DNA of 64,000 bases from Desulfovibrio sp. ZJ369 (GCF_011039085.1 NZ_JAAKEI010000002.1:1-64000), one strand, 5' to 3'; shown: positions 52,132 through 61,890, counted from the stretch's first letter. The notes: generated by a model from the letters alone, not told the origin. Numbers and translations are program-made.

Positions 52132-53351
52132 CTTACGGTTTGTACAGCGTCTGGGAATGCTGGTGGCTCGCGCCGCTGGCGCTGCTGCTGGATCTGTGCC
52201 TGGGCGATCCCAAACTGCCCTGGCCGCATCCAGTCTGCCTTGCGGGTCGCCTTCTGGCCCGCCTGGAAGGCCCGGCGCGGCATTGGATGGAGCGGGGCGG
52301 GGCAGAAAGACGCCCCTGGCGCGGGCGGCTGGCCGGGCTGTGCGCGCTGCTTGTTCTGGTCTGTTGCACCGGCCTTGCGGTCTGGCTGTTGATCGGCCTG
52401 CCGCTGATCGGGCCGTTGCTGGCCGTCTACCTGGCCTGGGCCGGTCTGGCTCTGGGCAGCCTGCTGGGTACGGGCCGGGAAGTGCTGCGCCGGGTGGAAA
52501 GCCGTCCCGTGCCCGATGCGCGCGAGGCCGTGTCCTGGCTGGTCAGCCGCGACACCAGCCGCATGGATCGCCCGCTGTTGCGCAAGACGCTGGCTGACAC
52601 GCTTTCGGAAAATCTCACCGACGCGCTGCTGGCCCCGTTTTTCTGGCTTTTGCTGGCCGGGCCCGTGGGTTTGTGGTGCTACAAGGCCGTAAGCACCACG
52701 GATTCCATGTGGGGGTATATGACGGAGAAGTGGCGCTGGCTGGGCTGGGCCGGGGCGCGCGGGGACGATCTGCTGGCTTTTGTCCCGGCGCGGTTCTCTG
52801 TCGTTGCGCTCTGGTTCACGGATCGCTGTTTTCGGAGCGGGCTTTTTTTCGTGCGCGCGGCGGCAAGGTTCAGGCCGGGCGCGGACAAAAAGCGGTATCA
52901 GGCGATGAATAGTGCTCAAAGCGCGTTCGGGCAGCCGCCGCGCGACGAAGTACAATCTCCGGCGGGGCGGGCTGGGGGCTTTCACCCTTTGCGGCAATGC
53001 CGCTCGCAGGTGCAGAAGGTTCTGACAGGCAATGGCGCGGCCTTGCCCTGGGATGGCCTGTGGCCGGGTTTCGGGGTCATTGCGCGGCAGGCCGCGGGCA
53101 TGCCCAGCCCCAATTCCGGCTGGCCCATGACAGCCTGCGCCTGGCTTTGCCGGGCGCGCATGGCCGGGCCTTCCGTCTACTTCGGCGCGCTCACGCCCAA
53201 GCCCTGGCTGGGGCCGCCCGAAAGCGAGGCGGCCCCCTGGGATGCGGCGCGGCTGCTGGCGCTCTGCGCGCTCTTGCGCTATAGCGCCCTGTGTGGGGCC
53301 CTGCTTCTCTGGCTGGGATGCCTCGCGCTTTGTTTTTTTTCTCTTTCGTAG
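52128..53351 (+). CDS. cbiB: Adenosylcobinamide-phosphate synthase with extra insertion
   Basis: CbiB attaches the aminopropanol arm in cobalamin synthesis. This membrane protein (407 aa, against about 320 in Salmonella) shows SRDTSRMD, TLSENLTDALLAPFFW, YKAVSTTDSMWGY and SPNSGWPMTA. Between about residues 246 and 315 there is a hydrophilic insertion absent from the usual family length. Part of its DNA (around 52926-52955) resembles the GC-rich middle of the 141-bp repeat. The GTG start at 52128 has GGAGG seven bases upstream. Confidence 0.85.
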   Translation: MTYGLYSVWECWWLAPLALLLDLCLGDPKLPWPHPVCLAGRLLARLEGPARHWMERGGAERRPWRGRLAGLCALLVLVCCTGLAVWLLIGLPLIGPLLAVYLAWAGLALGSLLGTGREVLRRVESRPVPDAREAVSWLVSRDTSRMDRPLLRKTLADTLSENLTDALLAPFFWLLLAGPVGLWCYKAVSTTDSMWGYMTEKWRWLGWAGARGDDLLAFVPARFSVVALWFTDRCFRSGLFFVRAAARFRPGADKKRYQAMNSAQSAFGQPPRDEVQSPAGRAGGFHPLRQCRSQVQKVLTGNGAALPWDGLWPGFGVIARQAAGMPSPNSGWPMTACAWLCRARMAGPSVYFGALTPKPWLGPPESEAAPWDAARLLALCALLRYSALCGALLLWLGCLALCFFSLS

Positions 53352-53569
53352 CCTGTCACGCATACCGTTACAGGCTGCCGGCGTCAGCCCTCATTGCAAT
53401 GCCGTCTGCGCAACGCCGTCTGCGCAACGCCGTCCGCCAAAAAGCTGTCTTTTTCCGTGCGGCGGCGTTATACTGAGGACTGACATTAGCCGCCGCCCGG
53501 AAATCCGGCGCGCCGCCAAAGACGGCGCAGATGCAGCCGGAGCGACCGAAGGAGCCTTTGAAAAAGCGT

Positions 53570-53594
53570 AGCGTTTCAAAAGCAATATACTCTG
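53570..53594. repeat. Partial palindromic element before TauE/SafE gene
   Basis: AGCGTTTCAAAAGCAATATA continues to CTCTG, a degenerate relative of the fragment at 44590-44614. It lies 14 bp before the next start codon. Confidence 0.5.
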
Positions 53595-53607
53595 GAAGGA
53601 CGTTCAC

Positions 53608-54357
53608 ATGCTTCTGGCCGCATTGTACGCCGCGTGTCTGGTGGTGGGTTTTCTGTGCGGAGCCACGGGCGTGGGCGGCGTGCTGATCCCGCCCCTGCTG
53701 GTCCTGCTCAGCGGTCTTGAGACTCATACGGCCATGGGCACGTCTCTGGCCAACATGTTTTTTCTCACCGTTGTGGGCACCTGGATGTTTCAGCGTCTGG
53801 GTCTGATCAACTGGCGGGAGGCCATTCCCCTGGTGCTGGGCGGCGGCCTGGCGGGCTGGCCCGGCGCCTGGTGCAACGCCCGCCTGGATTCCGGGCCGCT
53901 GATCTCCATTTTGGGCGTGGTGATTGTGCTGGCCGGGGTCTGCGCGCTCCGGCCCCCTTCCGCTGCCGCGGCCGAGAACGCGTATCCTTTCTGGCACGGC
54001 CGCACGGGGCTGTTTTGCGTGGGCGCGGCCATCGGCTTTATTGCCGGGCTGACCGGCGTGGGCGGCGGCGTGCTTTCCGTGCCCTGGATGATCATTGTGG
54101 GCTATGCGCCGCTCGTGGCCGTGGCCCTGTCCATGCCCTTTCAGGTTCTGGCCACCTTTTCCGGCTCTCTGGCCAATGTGGCGGGCGGATATCTGGATTA
54201 TGAGCTTTTGCCCGGCCTGACGCTGGTTGTGCTTTTCGGCTTCTGGTGGGGCGTGGCCGCGGCCCGGCGCATTCCGCCGCTGCTCCTGCGCCGGATCATC
54301 GGCCTGGTCTGCTGCGGGCTGGGCGTTTTTTTGCTTGTGCGCCAGCTTGCGAGCTAG
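53608..54357 (+). CDS. TauE/SafE-family membrane permease
   Basis: This 249-aa polytopic protein has the duplicated motif of the family: GFLCGATGVGGVLIPPLLVL near the N-terminus and GFIAGLTGVGGGVLSVPWMI in the second half. Members export sulfite, sulfoacetate or other small anions. The substrate is unknown; a sulfur compound would suit a sulfate reducer. AAGGA lies seven bases before the ATG. Confidence 0.85.
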   Translation: MLLAALYAACLVVGFLCGATGVGGVLIPPLLVLLSGLETHTAMGTSLANMFFLTVVGTWMFQRLGLINWREAIPLVLGGGLAGWPGAWCNARLDSGPLISILGVVIVLAGVCALRPPSAAAAENAYPFWHGRTGLFCVGAAIGFIAGLTGVGGGVLSVPWMIIVGYAPLVAVALSMPFQVLATFSGSLANVAGGYLDYELLPGLTLVVLFGFWWGVAAARRIPPLLLRRIIGLVCCGLGVFLLVRQLAS

Positions 54358-54388
54358 CATACTGGACGCGAAATGATGGCAGCGAAGT

Positions 54389-54425
54389 GATTGAAAATGG
54401 ATATTTTCAATCAAAAAATGCTCTA
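54389..54425. repeat. Partial GATTGAAAAT-type palindromic element
   Basis: GATTGAAAATGGATATTTTC continues to AATCAAAAAATGCTCTA. It is the same core as the inner palindrome at 14896-14943 but lacks the left arm. It lies between the permease and RND genes. Confidence 0.75.
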
Positions 54426-54448
54426 GCCTCAAACCAGTCCCGCGCCCT

Positions 54449-57400
54449 ATGAATATCGCCGCTGTTTTCATCCGCCGTCCGGTCGCCACGGCCCTGATCA
54501 TGCTGGGCATGCTTTTCTTCGGCGTTACGGGTTATGTGAACCTGCCGGTCAACCAATTGCCCAATGTGGATTTTCCCACCATCCAGGTCAGGGCCGATCT
54601 GCCCGGCGCGGATCCGGAAACCATGGCCGCCTCCGTGGCCACGCCTCTGGAAAAGGAATTTTTCACCATTGCGGGCATTGATTCCATTTCTTCGGTCAAT
54701 GCCGTCGGGCGCACGCGGATCACCATCCAGTTCGCCCTGGATCGCGATATCGACGCCGCGGCCCTGGATGTGCAATCGGCCATCGGCCTGGCCCAGCGCC
54801 GCCTGCCCGCGAGCATGACCACGCCGCCGAGCTTCCGCAAGGTCAATCCCGCGGACATGCCCATTCTCTATCTGCGCGTTTCCTCGCCCACCTTGCCCCT
54901 CTATTCCCTCAACGAATACGCGGATACGCTCATCGGCCAGCGATTGTCCATGGTCGAGGGCGTGGCCCAGGTGGTGATCTACGGTCAGAAAAAATATGCC
55001 GTGCGCGTGCAACTGGACCCTGACGAGCTGGCCTCGCGCGGCCTGGGCATTGATGAGGTGGCCGACGCTGTGATGGCCGCCAACAGCAAACTGCCCACAG
55101 GAACCCTGGAAGGCGCGAGCCGGGCCAGTTCGATCAAGGCATCGGGCCAGCTTGAAAACGCGCGGGCCTTCCGCGACGTGGTGGTGGCCTACCGCAACGG
55201 CGCGCCCGTGCGCCTGCGCGATCTGGGCACGGTTGTGGACAGCGTGGAGCAGGACAAGCAGATCTCCTGGAGCAACGGCGGCGCGCCCAGCATCACCCTG
55301 GCCGTGGAGCGCCAGCCCGGCACCAACACCGTGCGGGTGGTGGACGCCATCCGTCGATTGCTGCCCGCCCTGGAGCGCCAGTTGCCGCCCTCGGTCAAGG
55401 TGGATATTTTTTACGACAGCTCGGAATCCATCCGCGAGTCCGTGGCCGACGTGAAGTTCACGCTGCTGCTCACGGTCTTTCTGGTGGTGCTGGTGATCTT
55501 TCTCTTTCTGCGCAACCTGCCCGCCACGATCATTCCGAGCCTGGCCCTGCCCATGTCGGTGATCTCCACCTTCGCGATCATGGCCGTGCTGGGCTACAGC
55601 CTGGACAATCTTTCGCTCATGGCCCTGACCCTGGCCGTGGGCTTTGTGGTGGACGACGCCATCGTCATGCTTGAAAACATCGTCCGCCATCAGGAAATGG
55701 GCAAGGATCCCCTCACGGCCGCCCATGACGGCTCCGCGGAAATCGGCTTCACCATCGTGTCCATGACGATTTCTCTGGCCGCGGTGTTCATTCCGGTGCT
55801 GTTCATGGGCGGCATCGTGGGGCGGCTCTTCCGCGAGTTCGCGGTGGTGATCATCACGGCCATCCTTTGCTCCGGCGTGGTTTCGCTCACGCTCACGCCC
55901 ATGCTCTGCGCCTATTTTCTCAAAGCCGGGCAAAAGCACAAGGCCGGCTACGAAGGAATGTACGGCAAACTGGAGCGAATGTTCGACCGTCTGGCCCAAC
56001 TCTATGCCAAATCCCTGGACTGTGTGCTGCGACGCCGCGCGGCGGCCTTGTGGGCCTCGCTGGGCCTTCTGGCGCTGACCGTCTGGCTGGGCATGGCCAT
56101 GCCCAAGGGTTTTCTGCCCTCCGAGGACATGGGCTTTCTGGTGGCCAGCACCGAAGCCGATCAGGGCGTTTCCTTTCAGGGCATGGTGCAGGCCCAGCAC
56201 AGTCTGGACGCCTTGCTGGAAAAAGAGCCGCATGTAGCCATGTACAATTCCGTGGTGGGCATTGTGGGCGCCAGCCAGAGCATGAACAACGGCATACTCC
56301 TCATGCACCTCAAGCCCCACGACGAGCGGCCGGGCATTGAAAGCGTGGCCCAGCGCCTGCGCCGGGAGCTGAACGCCTCCCCGGCCCTGCGGGTCTTTGT
56401 GCGCGTGCCCCCGGCCATCAACATCGGCGGGCGCTCTTCCAAGGCGCTGTACCAGTACACGCTGTCCGGGCCGGACATGGAGGCCCTGTACGACAGCGCC
56501 CAGAAGGTGGAGGACGCCCTGCGCGCGCTGCCGCAGATCCAGGACGTGAACAGCGATCTGCAACTCAAGAATCCCGAACTGCGCGTGAGCATCGACCGCA
56601 ACCGCGCCGCGGCCCTGGGCGTGAGCCCGCAGCAGATCGAGCTGGCCCTGCAATCGGCGTACGGCTCGCGCGAGATTTCCACCATTTACGCGCCCACCAA
56701 TGATTATACGGTGTTCGTGGAACTGCAGAAACGCTTCCAGCAGGACAGTTCGGCTCTTTCCCGCCTGTATGTGCGTTCCCGCGACGGCGCTCTGGTGCCC
56801 CTGGATGCCCTGGCCACGCTTTCGCCGGGCGTGGGGCCCATTGCCGTGAACCACAATGGCCAGTTCCCGGCCGTGACCATTTCCTACAATCTGCGGCCCG
56901 GCGTGGCCCTGAGCCAGGGCGTCGCGGCCGTGGAAGCCACGGCCCGGCCGCTGCTGCCCGATTCCGTAAGCGCCCAGTCCCAGGGCACTGCCCAGGCTTT
57001 TCAAAACTCCCTGCAGGGCATGGGCTGGCTTTTGATCCTGGCTATTGTGGTCATTTATCTGGTGCTGGGCATTTTGTACGAGAGCTTCATCCATCCCCTG
57101 ACCATCCTTTCGGGCCTGCCCTCGGCAGGCTTTGGCGCTCTGGTCACGCTCTGGCTGTTCGGCCTGGAGCTGGATCTCTACGGTTTTGTGGGCGTGATCA
57201 TGCTGCTGGGCATTGTCAAGAAAAACGCGATCATGATGCTGGATTTCGCCCTGGAGGCCCAGCGCCGCGATCCCTCGGTCACGCCCCTGGCCGCCATCAC
57301 CGAGGGCTGCCGGGTGCGTTTTCGGCCGATTATGATGACGACCATGGCCGCGCTGATGGGCGCGCTGCCCATTGCCATCGGCATCGGAGCCGGAGCCGAG

Positions 57401-57595
57401 GCGCGGCGGCCCCTGGGCCTGGCCGTGGTGGGCGGCTTGTGCTTTTCGCAGATCGTGACCCTGTATATCACGCCGGTCTATTATTTTTATATGGAAAAGC
57501 TTTCCCGCCGCCTGAATCGCAACTATGGCTCCCGTTTCCAGGCAGGCGGCGCCGCGCCTGAGGGCCGCCCGGATGCGGAGCCTGGCCGGTGTTGA
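54449..57595 (+). CDS. RND-family multidrug efflux inner-membrane pump
   Basis: This 1048-aa pump of the HAE1 (AcrB/MdtB/MdtC) group has the N-terminal RRPVATALIMLGMLFFG, large periplasmic loops and the proton-relay helix motif GFVVDDAIVMLENIVRH near residue 400. The C-terminal half ends with GIVKKNAIMMLDFALEAQRR and IMMTTMAALMGALPIAIG. It expels hydrophobic toxicants with a periplasmic adaptor and a TolC channel. Neither partner gene is adjacent, which is unusual. No strong ribosome site precedes the ATG. Confidence 0.92.
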   Translation: MNIAAVFIRRPVATALIMLGMLFFGVTGYVNLPVNQLPNVDFPTIQVRADLPGADPETMAASVATPLEKEFFTIAGIDSISSVNAVGRTRITIQFALDRDIDAAALDVQSAIGLAQRRLPASMTTPPSFRKVNPADMPILYLRVSSPTLPLYSLNEYADTLIGQRLSMVEGVAQVVIYGQKKYAVRVQLDPDELASRGLGIDEVADAVMAANSKLPTGTLEGASRASSIKASGQLENARAFRDVVVAYRNGAPVRLRDLGTVVDSVEQDKQISWSNGGAPSITLAVERQPGTNTVRVVDAIRRLLPALERQLPPSVKVDIFYDSSESIRESVADVKFTLLLTVFLVVLVIFLFLRNLPATIIPSLALPMSVISTFAIMAVLGYSLDNLSLMALTLAVGFVVDDAIVMLENIVRHQEMGKDPLTAAHDGSAEIGFTIVSMTISLAAVFIPVLFMGGIVGRLFREFAVVIITAILCSGVVSLTLTPMLCAYFLKAGQKHKAGYEGMYGKLERMFDRLAQLYAKSLDCVLRRRAAALWASLGLLALTVWLGMAMPKGFLPSEDMGFLVASTEADQGVSFQGMVQAQHSLDALLEKEPHVAMYNSVVGIVGASQSMNNGILLMHLKPHDERPGIESVAQRLRRELNASPALRVFVRVPPAINIGGRSSKALYQYTLSGPDMEALYDSAQKVEDALRALPQIQDVNSDLQLKNPELRVSIDRNRAAALGVSPQQIELALQSAYGSREISTIYAPTNDYTVFVELQKRFQQDSSALSRLYVRSRDGALVPLDALATLSPGVGPIAVNHNGQFPAVTISYNLRPGVALSQGVAAVEATARPLLPDSVSAQSQGTAQAFQNSLQGMGWLLILAIVVIYLVLGILYESFIHPLTILSGLPSAGFGALVTLWLFGLELDLYGFVGVIMLLGIVKKNAIMMLDFALEAQRRDPSVTPLAAITEGCRVRFRPIMMTTMAALMGALPIAIGIGAGAEARRPLGLAVVGGLCFSQIVTLYITPVYYFYMEKLSRRLNRNYGSRFQAGGAAPEGRPDAEPGRC

Positions 57596-57677
57596 CAGAA
57601 AACCGCCCCGGCCCTACCTTTAGCGATATGCCCTGACAGGCCCTGGACCGCCGACAGGCTAACTAAAGGACGTAGTC

Positions 57678-58892
<1,215 letters not shown>

Positions 58893-58949
58893 TTGTGGAG
58901 CAATCACGGCACAGGCGGGCGTTGGGAAGTCAAAAAGGATTTTTTGGTC

Positions 58950-59105
58950 ATGCGCTGGCATCGTGTAACGGCACACGATGCCAGCCCCTTTTTACGCGTC
59001 CTGCACGCCCTGTTCGTGCTTTTTGTGCTTCTGCCAGTGGTTCTTTTGCTGACAGGGTATTGGACAGGGCATGGCGGCCTGTTCCTTAGAGCATTTTGCT
59101 TTTGA
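58950..59105 (+). CDS. Possible small membrane peptide truncated by a repeat
   Basis: A 51-codon frame begins MRWHRVTAHDASPFLRVLHA and continues with one strongly hydrophobic helix (LFVLFVLLPVVLLLTG). It then reads into the perfect palindrome at 59087-59136, where it stops (RAFCF, TGA). AAGGA lies 10 bases upstream, farther than usual. It could be the remnant of a longer membrane-protein gene cut by the element, or a chance frame. Confidence 0.3.
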   Translation: MRWHRVTAHDASPFLRVLHALFVLFVLLPVVLLLTGYWTGHGGLFLRAFCF

Positions 59106-59136
59106 AATTATTCAATTTCAAAAGCAAAATGCTCTA
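59087..59136. repeat. Perfect 50-bp palindromic element (23-bp stem, 4-nt loop)
   Basis: TAGAGCATTTTGCTTTTGAA continues to ATT, then loop ATTC, then the exact reverse complement AATTTCAAAAGCAAAATGCT ending CTA. It is the most intact copy of the class that begins the 167/148-bp composites. Confidence 0.95.
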
Positions 59137-59321
59137 AGGCGGATTTCGTCATGTCTCTACTTTTTCTAAATATTTCAATGACATTTCCGATTGCCTGCGC
59201 CAAGTAAGGATATTCTTTCATCCTTGAAGGCTACATAAAAACTTGACTAAAAATGGGAGCTATAATAGCCAAATGGGAGCCATAGGGCACAAATCTTTAT
59301 TATTAGCGAGAAGCATTGAAA

Positions 59322-60923
59322 ATGAATAGGTTCAAAATACTTGTTTCTATATTACTTATATTTTGTATAATGTCATTCTTTTGCTATTTAACTCCATTAG
59401 TTTTTGATGACTTTGGCTACGGAGCAGATGGTTCAAGCCTAAAAGAAATGTTCATAGCACAAGTACATGAACATCTTACATGGAGCGGTAAATTCATAGG
59501 TCATTTCATGGCCAGAGTTTTATTGCATGGCCCCTCATGGCTTCATCCCATTCTTTCCCCGCTCATATTCATCGGTTGTATCTTTTCTGGCGTGATTTTA
59601 ACTCTTGGCATAAACTGGCGCGATAAAATACAGTCATGGCAGATAATCCTTTTGTCAGGACTTACTTGGTTCGCTTTACCAGCTTTCGGAACAGTGTTCT
59701 TCTGGCGAACAGCAACTCCTGACTATGGGTACAGTTTGTTCTTTGCAACCACATTTCTCATTCCATATCGTTTCTGGATTGACAAGAAAGACTACAGATT
59801 TTCTGGCGGTCTTTTATATTTCTTCGCTGGCATATTAGCTGGCTGGAGCAATGAGAATGTAGGGATGCTGTCTATCCTCCTCGCTTCAGGTGTAACTATT
59901 TATCGCTTTCGCACACAGAAAAGGATTTCTCTTTGGGCTGTGGCAGGTATAGCAGGCGCTCTATCCGGTTGGCTGCTTATGATGACAGCCCCAGCCAACG
60001 CAATACGGCTGACACGACTTGGAGGCATTGAAAAGATTCCAGTCTTTTCTGCCGAATCGTTCCAAAGATTCCTAACATTCTGGGGTTCGCAGCAGATAGA
60101 AATAGTACCTTATGTCCTTGTCAGCATCGCTTGTATCTGGATACTTCACAGACAACACAGACTGACAATAGCAAGTATTCTGCCAGGTCTAACATTTTTC
60201 CTCATGTCGCAAGCGAGCCTTGCCGCTTTTGTTTTCAGCCCATCAACACCATACAGGGCAATGACAGCGACATTCTTCTACCAGGCATGTAGTTGTTTCG
60301 CATTTATCGTAGCAACAAACGCAAAGAGTACTTTCTCAAAACTAATTTATGCTGCTTTTTGCGGCATTTTCATGTTTAGCATAATAATAGAAGCCAACAC
60401 ATTCATTAAAGCGCAGCCATCAATAGCCCAACGAAATGAGGCAATGGAAAATGGCACACTAACAGCGGAATCATTCAATTATCCAAGGACAGATAAATAC
60501 TTCTTTCCAACATACGATATTATCGAAATCAACGCATATCCTGAATTAAGGAGGTATCAGATGATACCTTGGGACAAAGCTACACCTTTGAATGTAGAGG
60601 GAAGCTCATCAGTTAAAGCCCTTGTCATTAGCAACATGGTTTACTTGGAGAACCTTCCTCAAGGAGAGGTGTACATAGCAGCAATAGCACAGAGACAAAC
60701 CTTGGCAAGTGCTATCCAATATCTTTTGCGCTTCATATCCCCTCTTGGAAAGACAGCTTCTTCATCCGAAGTCGCTTCAAGATATGCACTCGCTTCAACC
60801 AAAGTAACCAGTGAAGGAAAAGCTATCCTCCATATTCCAGGGGTTGCTAAATTGGAGGATTTAGCCTATGTTTGCAACAAGAATAAATGGAAGGCTTTCG
60901 TATGGCAGTCCCGTGAAGATTAG
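59322..60923 (+). CDS. Polytopic membrane protein, DUF6056/glucosyltransferase-like
   Basis: This 533-aa protein has about ten hydrophobic segments across residues 5-375 followed by a soluble C-terminal third. The early motif PLVFDDFGYG between helices 1 and 2 (DD after the first helix) resembles DUF6056 and Gtr-type or GT-C glycosyltransferases that modify O-antigen or other surface glycans. The family match is tentative. The gene is much more AT-rich than its neighbours and is flanked by long gene-free sequence, consistent with acquisition. The ATG at 59322 has only a weak GAGAAG site. Confidence 0.55.
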   Translation: MNRFKILVSILLIFCIMSFFCYLTPLVFDDFGYGADGSSLKEMFIAQVHEHLTWSGKFIGHFMARVLLHGPSWLHPILSPLIFIGCIFSGVILTLGINWRDKIQSWQIILLSGLTWFALPAFGTVFFWRTATPDYGYSLFFATTFLIPYRFWIDKKDYRFSGGLLYFFAGILAGWSNENVGMLSILLASGVTIYRFRTQKRISLWAVAGIAGALSGWLLMMTAPANAIRLTRLGGIEKIPVFSAESFQRFLTFWGSQQIEIVPYVLVSIACIWILHRQHRLTIASILPGLTFFLMSQASLAAFVFSPSTPYRAMTATFFYQACSCFAFIVATNAKSTFSKLIYAAFCGIFMFSIIIEANTFIKAQPSIAQRNEAMENGTLTAESFNYPRTDKYFFPTYDIIEINAYPELRRYQMIPWDKATPLNVEGSSSVKALVISNMVYLENLPQGEVYIAAIAQRQTLASAIQYLLRFISPLGKTASSSEVASRYALASTKVTSEGKAILHIPGVAKLEDLAYVCNKNKWKAFVWQSRED

Positions 60924-61107
60924 CCTATTACTTAACTGGCCTGTTCAATTTATAACATATAACCAACGAAGATAACAATTGCTGACGCAAATTACAATGA
61001 AATAATGTTATAGCTGTCCAGTTAGCAACAGCCGCAACGCAATTAGTATCTCAAAAAATTATGCAACCTAAGGACGCAGTTAATGCTGTATGGGATATAT
61101 TCATCAG
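60924..61107. other. AT-rich spacer, nothing identified
   Basis: 184 bp between two convergent genes. I see no terminator hairpin or frame with a ribosome site. Confidence 0.4.
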
Positions 61108-61308
61108 CTACAAAAACGCACTTAGATGGAGACGTTCATCCGTCAAAGGAGAATCAGTAAAAATTTCGTTTGCTTCTTTTGAAGAAAGCGACCAATTGTG
61201 CCGCAAGATCATTTTCTTTGCCTTTTCTTGCGGCACACCCCAGTTAATCAGAAATTGCAAAGTTTCTTCCATTTCCTTGAGTTGTTCCTTGTTATCAAAT
61301 ATTGACAT
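61108..61308 (-). CDS. Small hypothetical protein (66 aa)
   Basis: The frame starts MSIFDNKEQLKEMEETLQFL after AAGGAG at seven bases, an excellent ribosome site. It is charged and largely helical in pattern, with INWGVPQEKAKKMILRHNWSL in the middle; no signal peptide or membrane helix is present. I do not recognise a family. The N-terminal half resembles a short helix-turn-helix or dimerisation segment only in general pattern. It lies in the AT-rich region, convergent to the membrane-protein gene. Function unknown. Confidence 0.6.
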   Translation of the reverse strand: MSIFDNKEQLKEMEETLQFLINWGVPQEKAKKMILRHNWSLSSKEANEIFTDSPLTDERLHLSAFL

Positions 61309-61400
61309 TCTTTTTCTCCTTTCCCTACCTAAACCAGCATCCATCCCTCCTTAACAAGGCAGCTTATACTTCTTCAGCCATCATGCTTGCTTGACGGCAT

Positions 61401-61541
61401 TAGAGCAATTTCACTTTGAAATTGCTCTGCTGACGCGAAAGCGGCAGCCGCCGCAACGCGGCGTACATTCAGGCGAAAACCGCGTTTTTCGCCTGAATGC
61501 CACCTTTGACTTTCAGAAAAAGTCAAAGGTGATCTGCTCTA
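61401..61541. repeat. 141-bp four-hairpin element, copy A
   Basis: Bounded by TAGAGCA and TGCTCTA. It has four inverted repeats in order: AGAGCAATTTCA/TGAAATTGCTCT; a GC-rich imperfect hairpin (GCGGCAGCCGCCGCAACGCG); CATTCAGGCGAAAA/TTTTCGCCTGAATG; and CACCTTTGACTTT/AAAGTCAAAGGTG. Confidence 0.92.
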
Positions 61542-61555
61542 GGGCCTGTTCACGC
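61542..61555 (+). mobile_element. Solo insertion-sequence terminus
   Basis: GGGCCTGTTCACGC matches the terminus of the insertion sequence next to cooF (111-124, opposite strand) and begins directly after the terminal TA of repeat copy A. No transposase frame follows. The 128 bp up to the second repeat are AT-leaning relic sequence. Confidence 0.6.
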
Positions 61556-61683
61556 TTATCAGAAAAAACCTTGTTTTTTCGGGGCACTGCCTCGTAATTT
61601 TGCCGGGGAAGGGATTTTCGTTGAACTCTTTAAAATAGTTGAGAATGCGCAGGATAGTGCTAACACGCCCCAGGGCGTTTTGC

Positions 61684-61824
61684 TAGAGCATTTTTACTTT
61701 GAAAATGCTCTGCTGACGCGAAAGCGGCAGCCGCCGCAACGCGGCGTACATTCAGGCGAAAACCGCGTTTTTCGCCTGAATGCCACCTTTGACTTTCATA
61801 AAAAGTCAAAGGTAATCTGCTCTA
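61684..61824. repeat. 141-bp four-hairpin element, copy B
   Basis: Same length and same order of four hairpins as copy A, with a few substitutions. Hairpin 1 reads AGAGCATTTTTACTTTGAAA then ATGCTCT, so both arms changed together relative to copy A. Such compensating change suggests that pairing is maintained. Confidence 0.92.
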
Positions 61825-61841
61825 ATAAAATTAGCTAAACG

Positions 61842-61890
61842 CTCCCGCGGCCGCCAGAGCGGTTGCCGTTTTCAGCAGCAAACCGCTCTA
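61842..61890. repeat. Composite-repeat end fragment
   Basis: CTCCCGCGGCCGCCAGAGCG continues to GTTGCCGTTTTCAGCAGCAA and ACCGCTCTA. It matches the right third of the 167/148-bp composites with one substitution in the loop. Confidence 0.85.

Larger units (their letters stand above)
59137..61400. other. AT-rich region, probably acquired DNA
   Basis: Base composition falls sharply from that of both neighbours, and codon use in the two genes inside is A/T-biased (AAA, ATA, TTT common). Edges coincide with palindromic elements at 59087-59136 and 61401. A short direct repeat AATGGGAGC occurs twice near 59250-59280. No integrase or transposase gene is inside. Acquisition is inferred from composition. 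Confidence 0.6.

Noticed and set aside
57596-57677. FMN riboswitch upstream of ribBA
   Set aside because: Only 82 bp are available, and the conserved RFN-element helices are not recognisable.
61061-61354. 97-codon plus-strand frame opposite the 66-aa gene
   Set aside because: It is antisense to a frame with a far better ribosome site and has no domain pattern.
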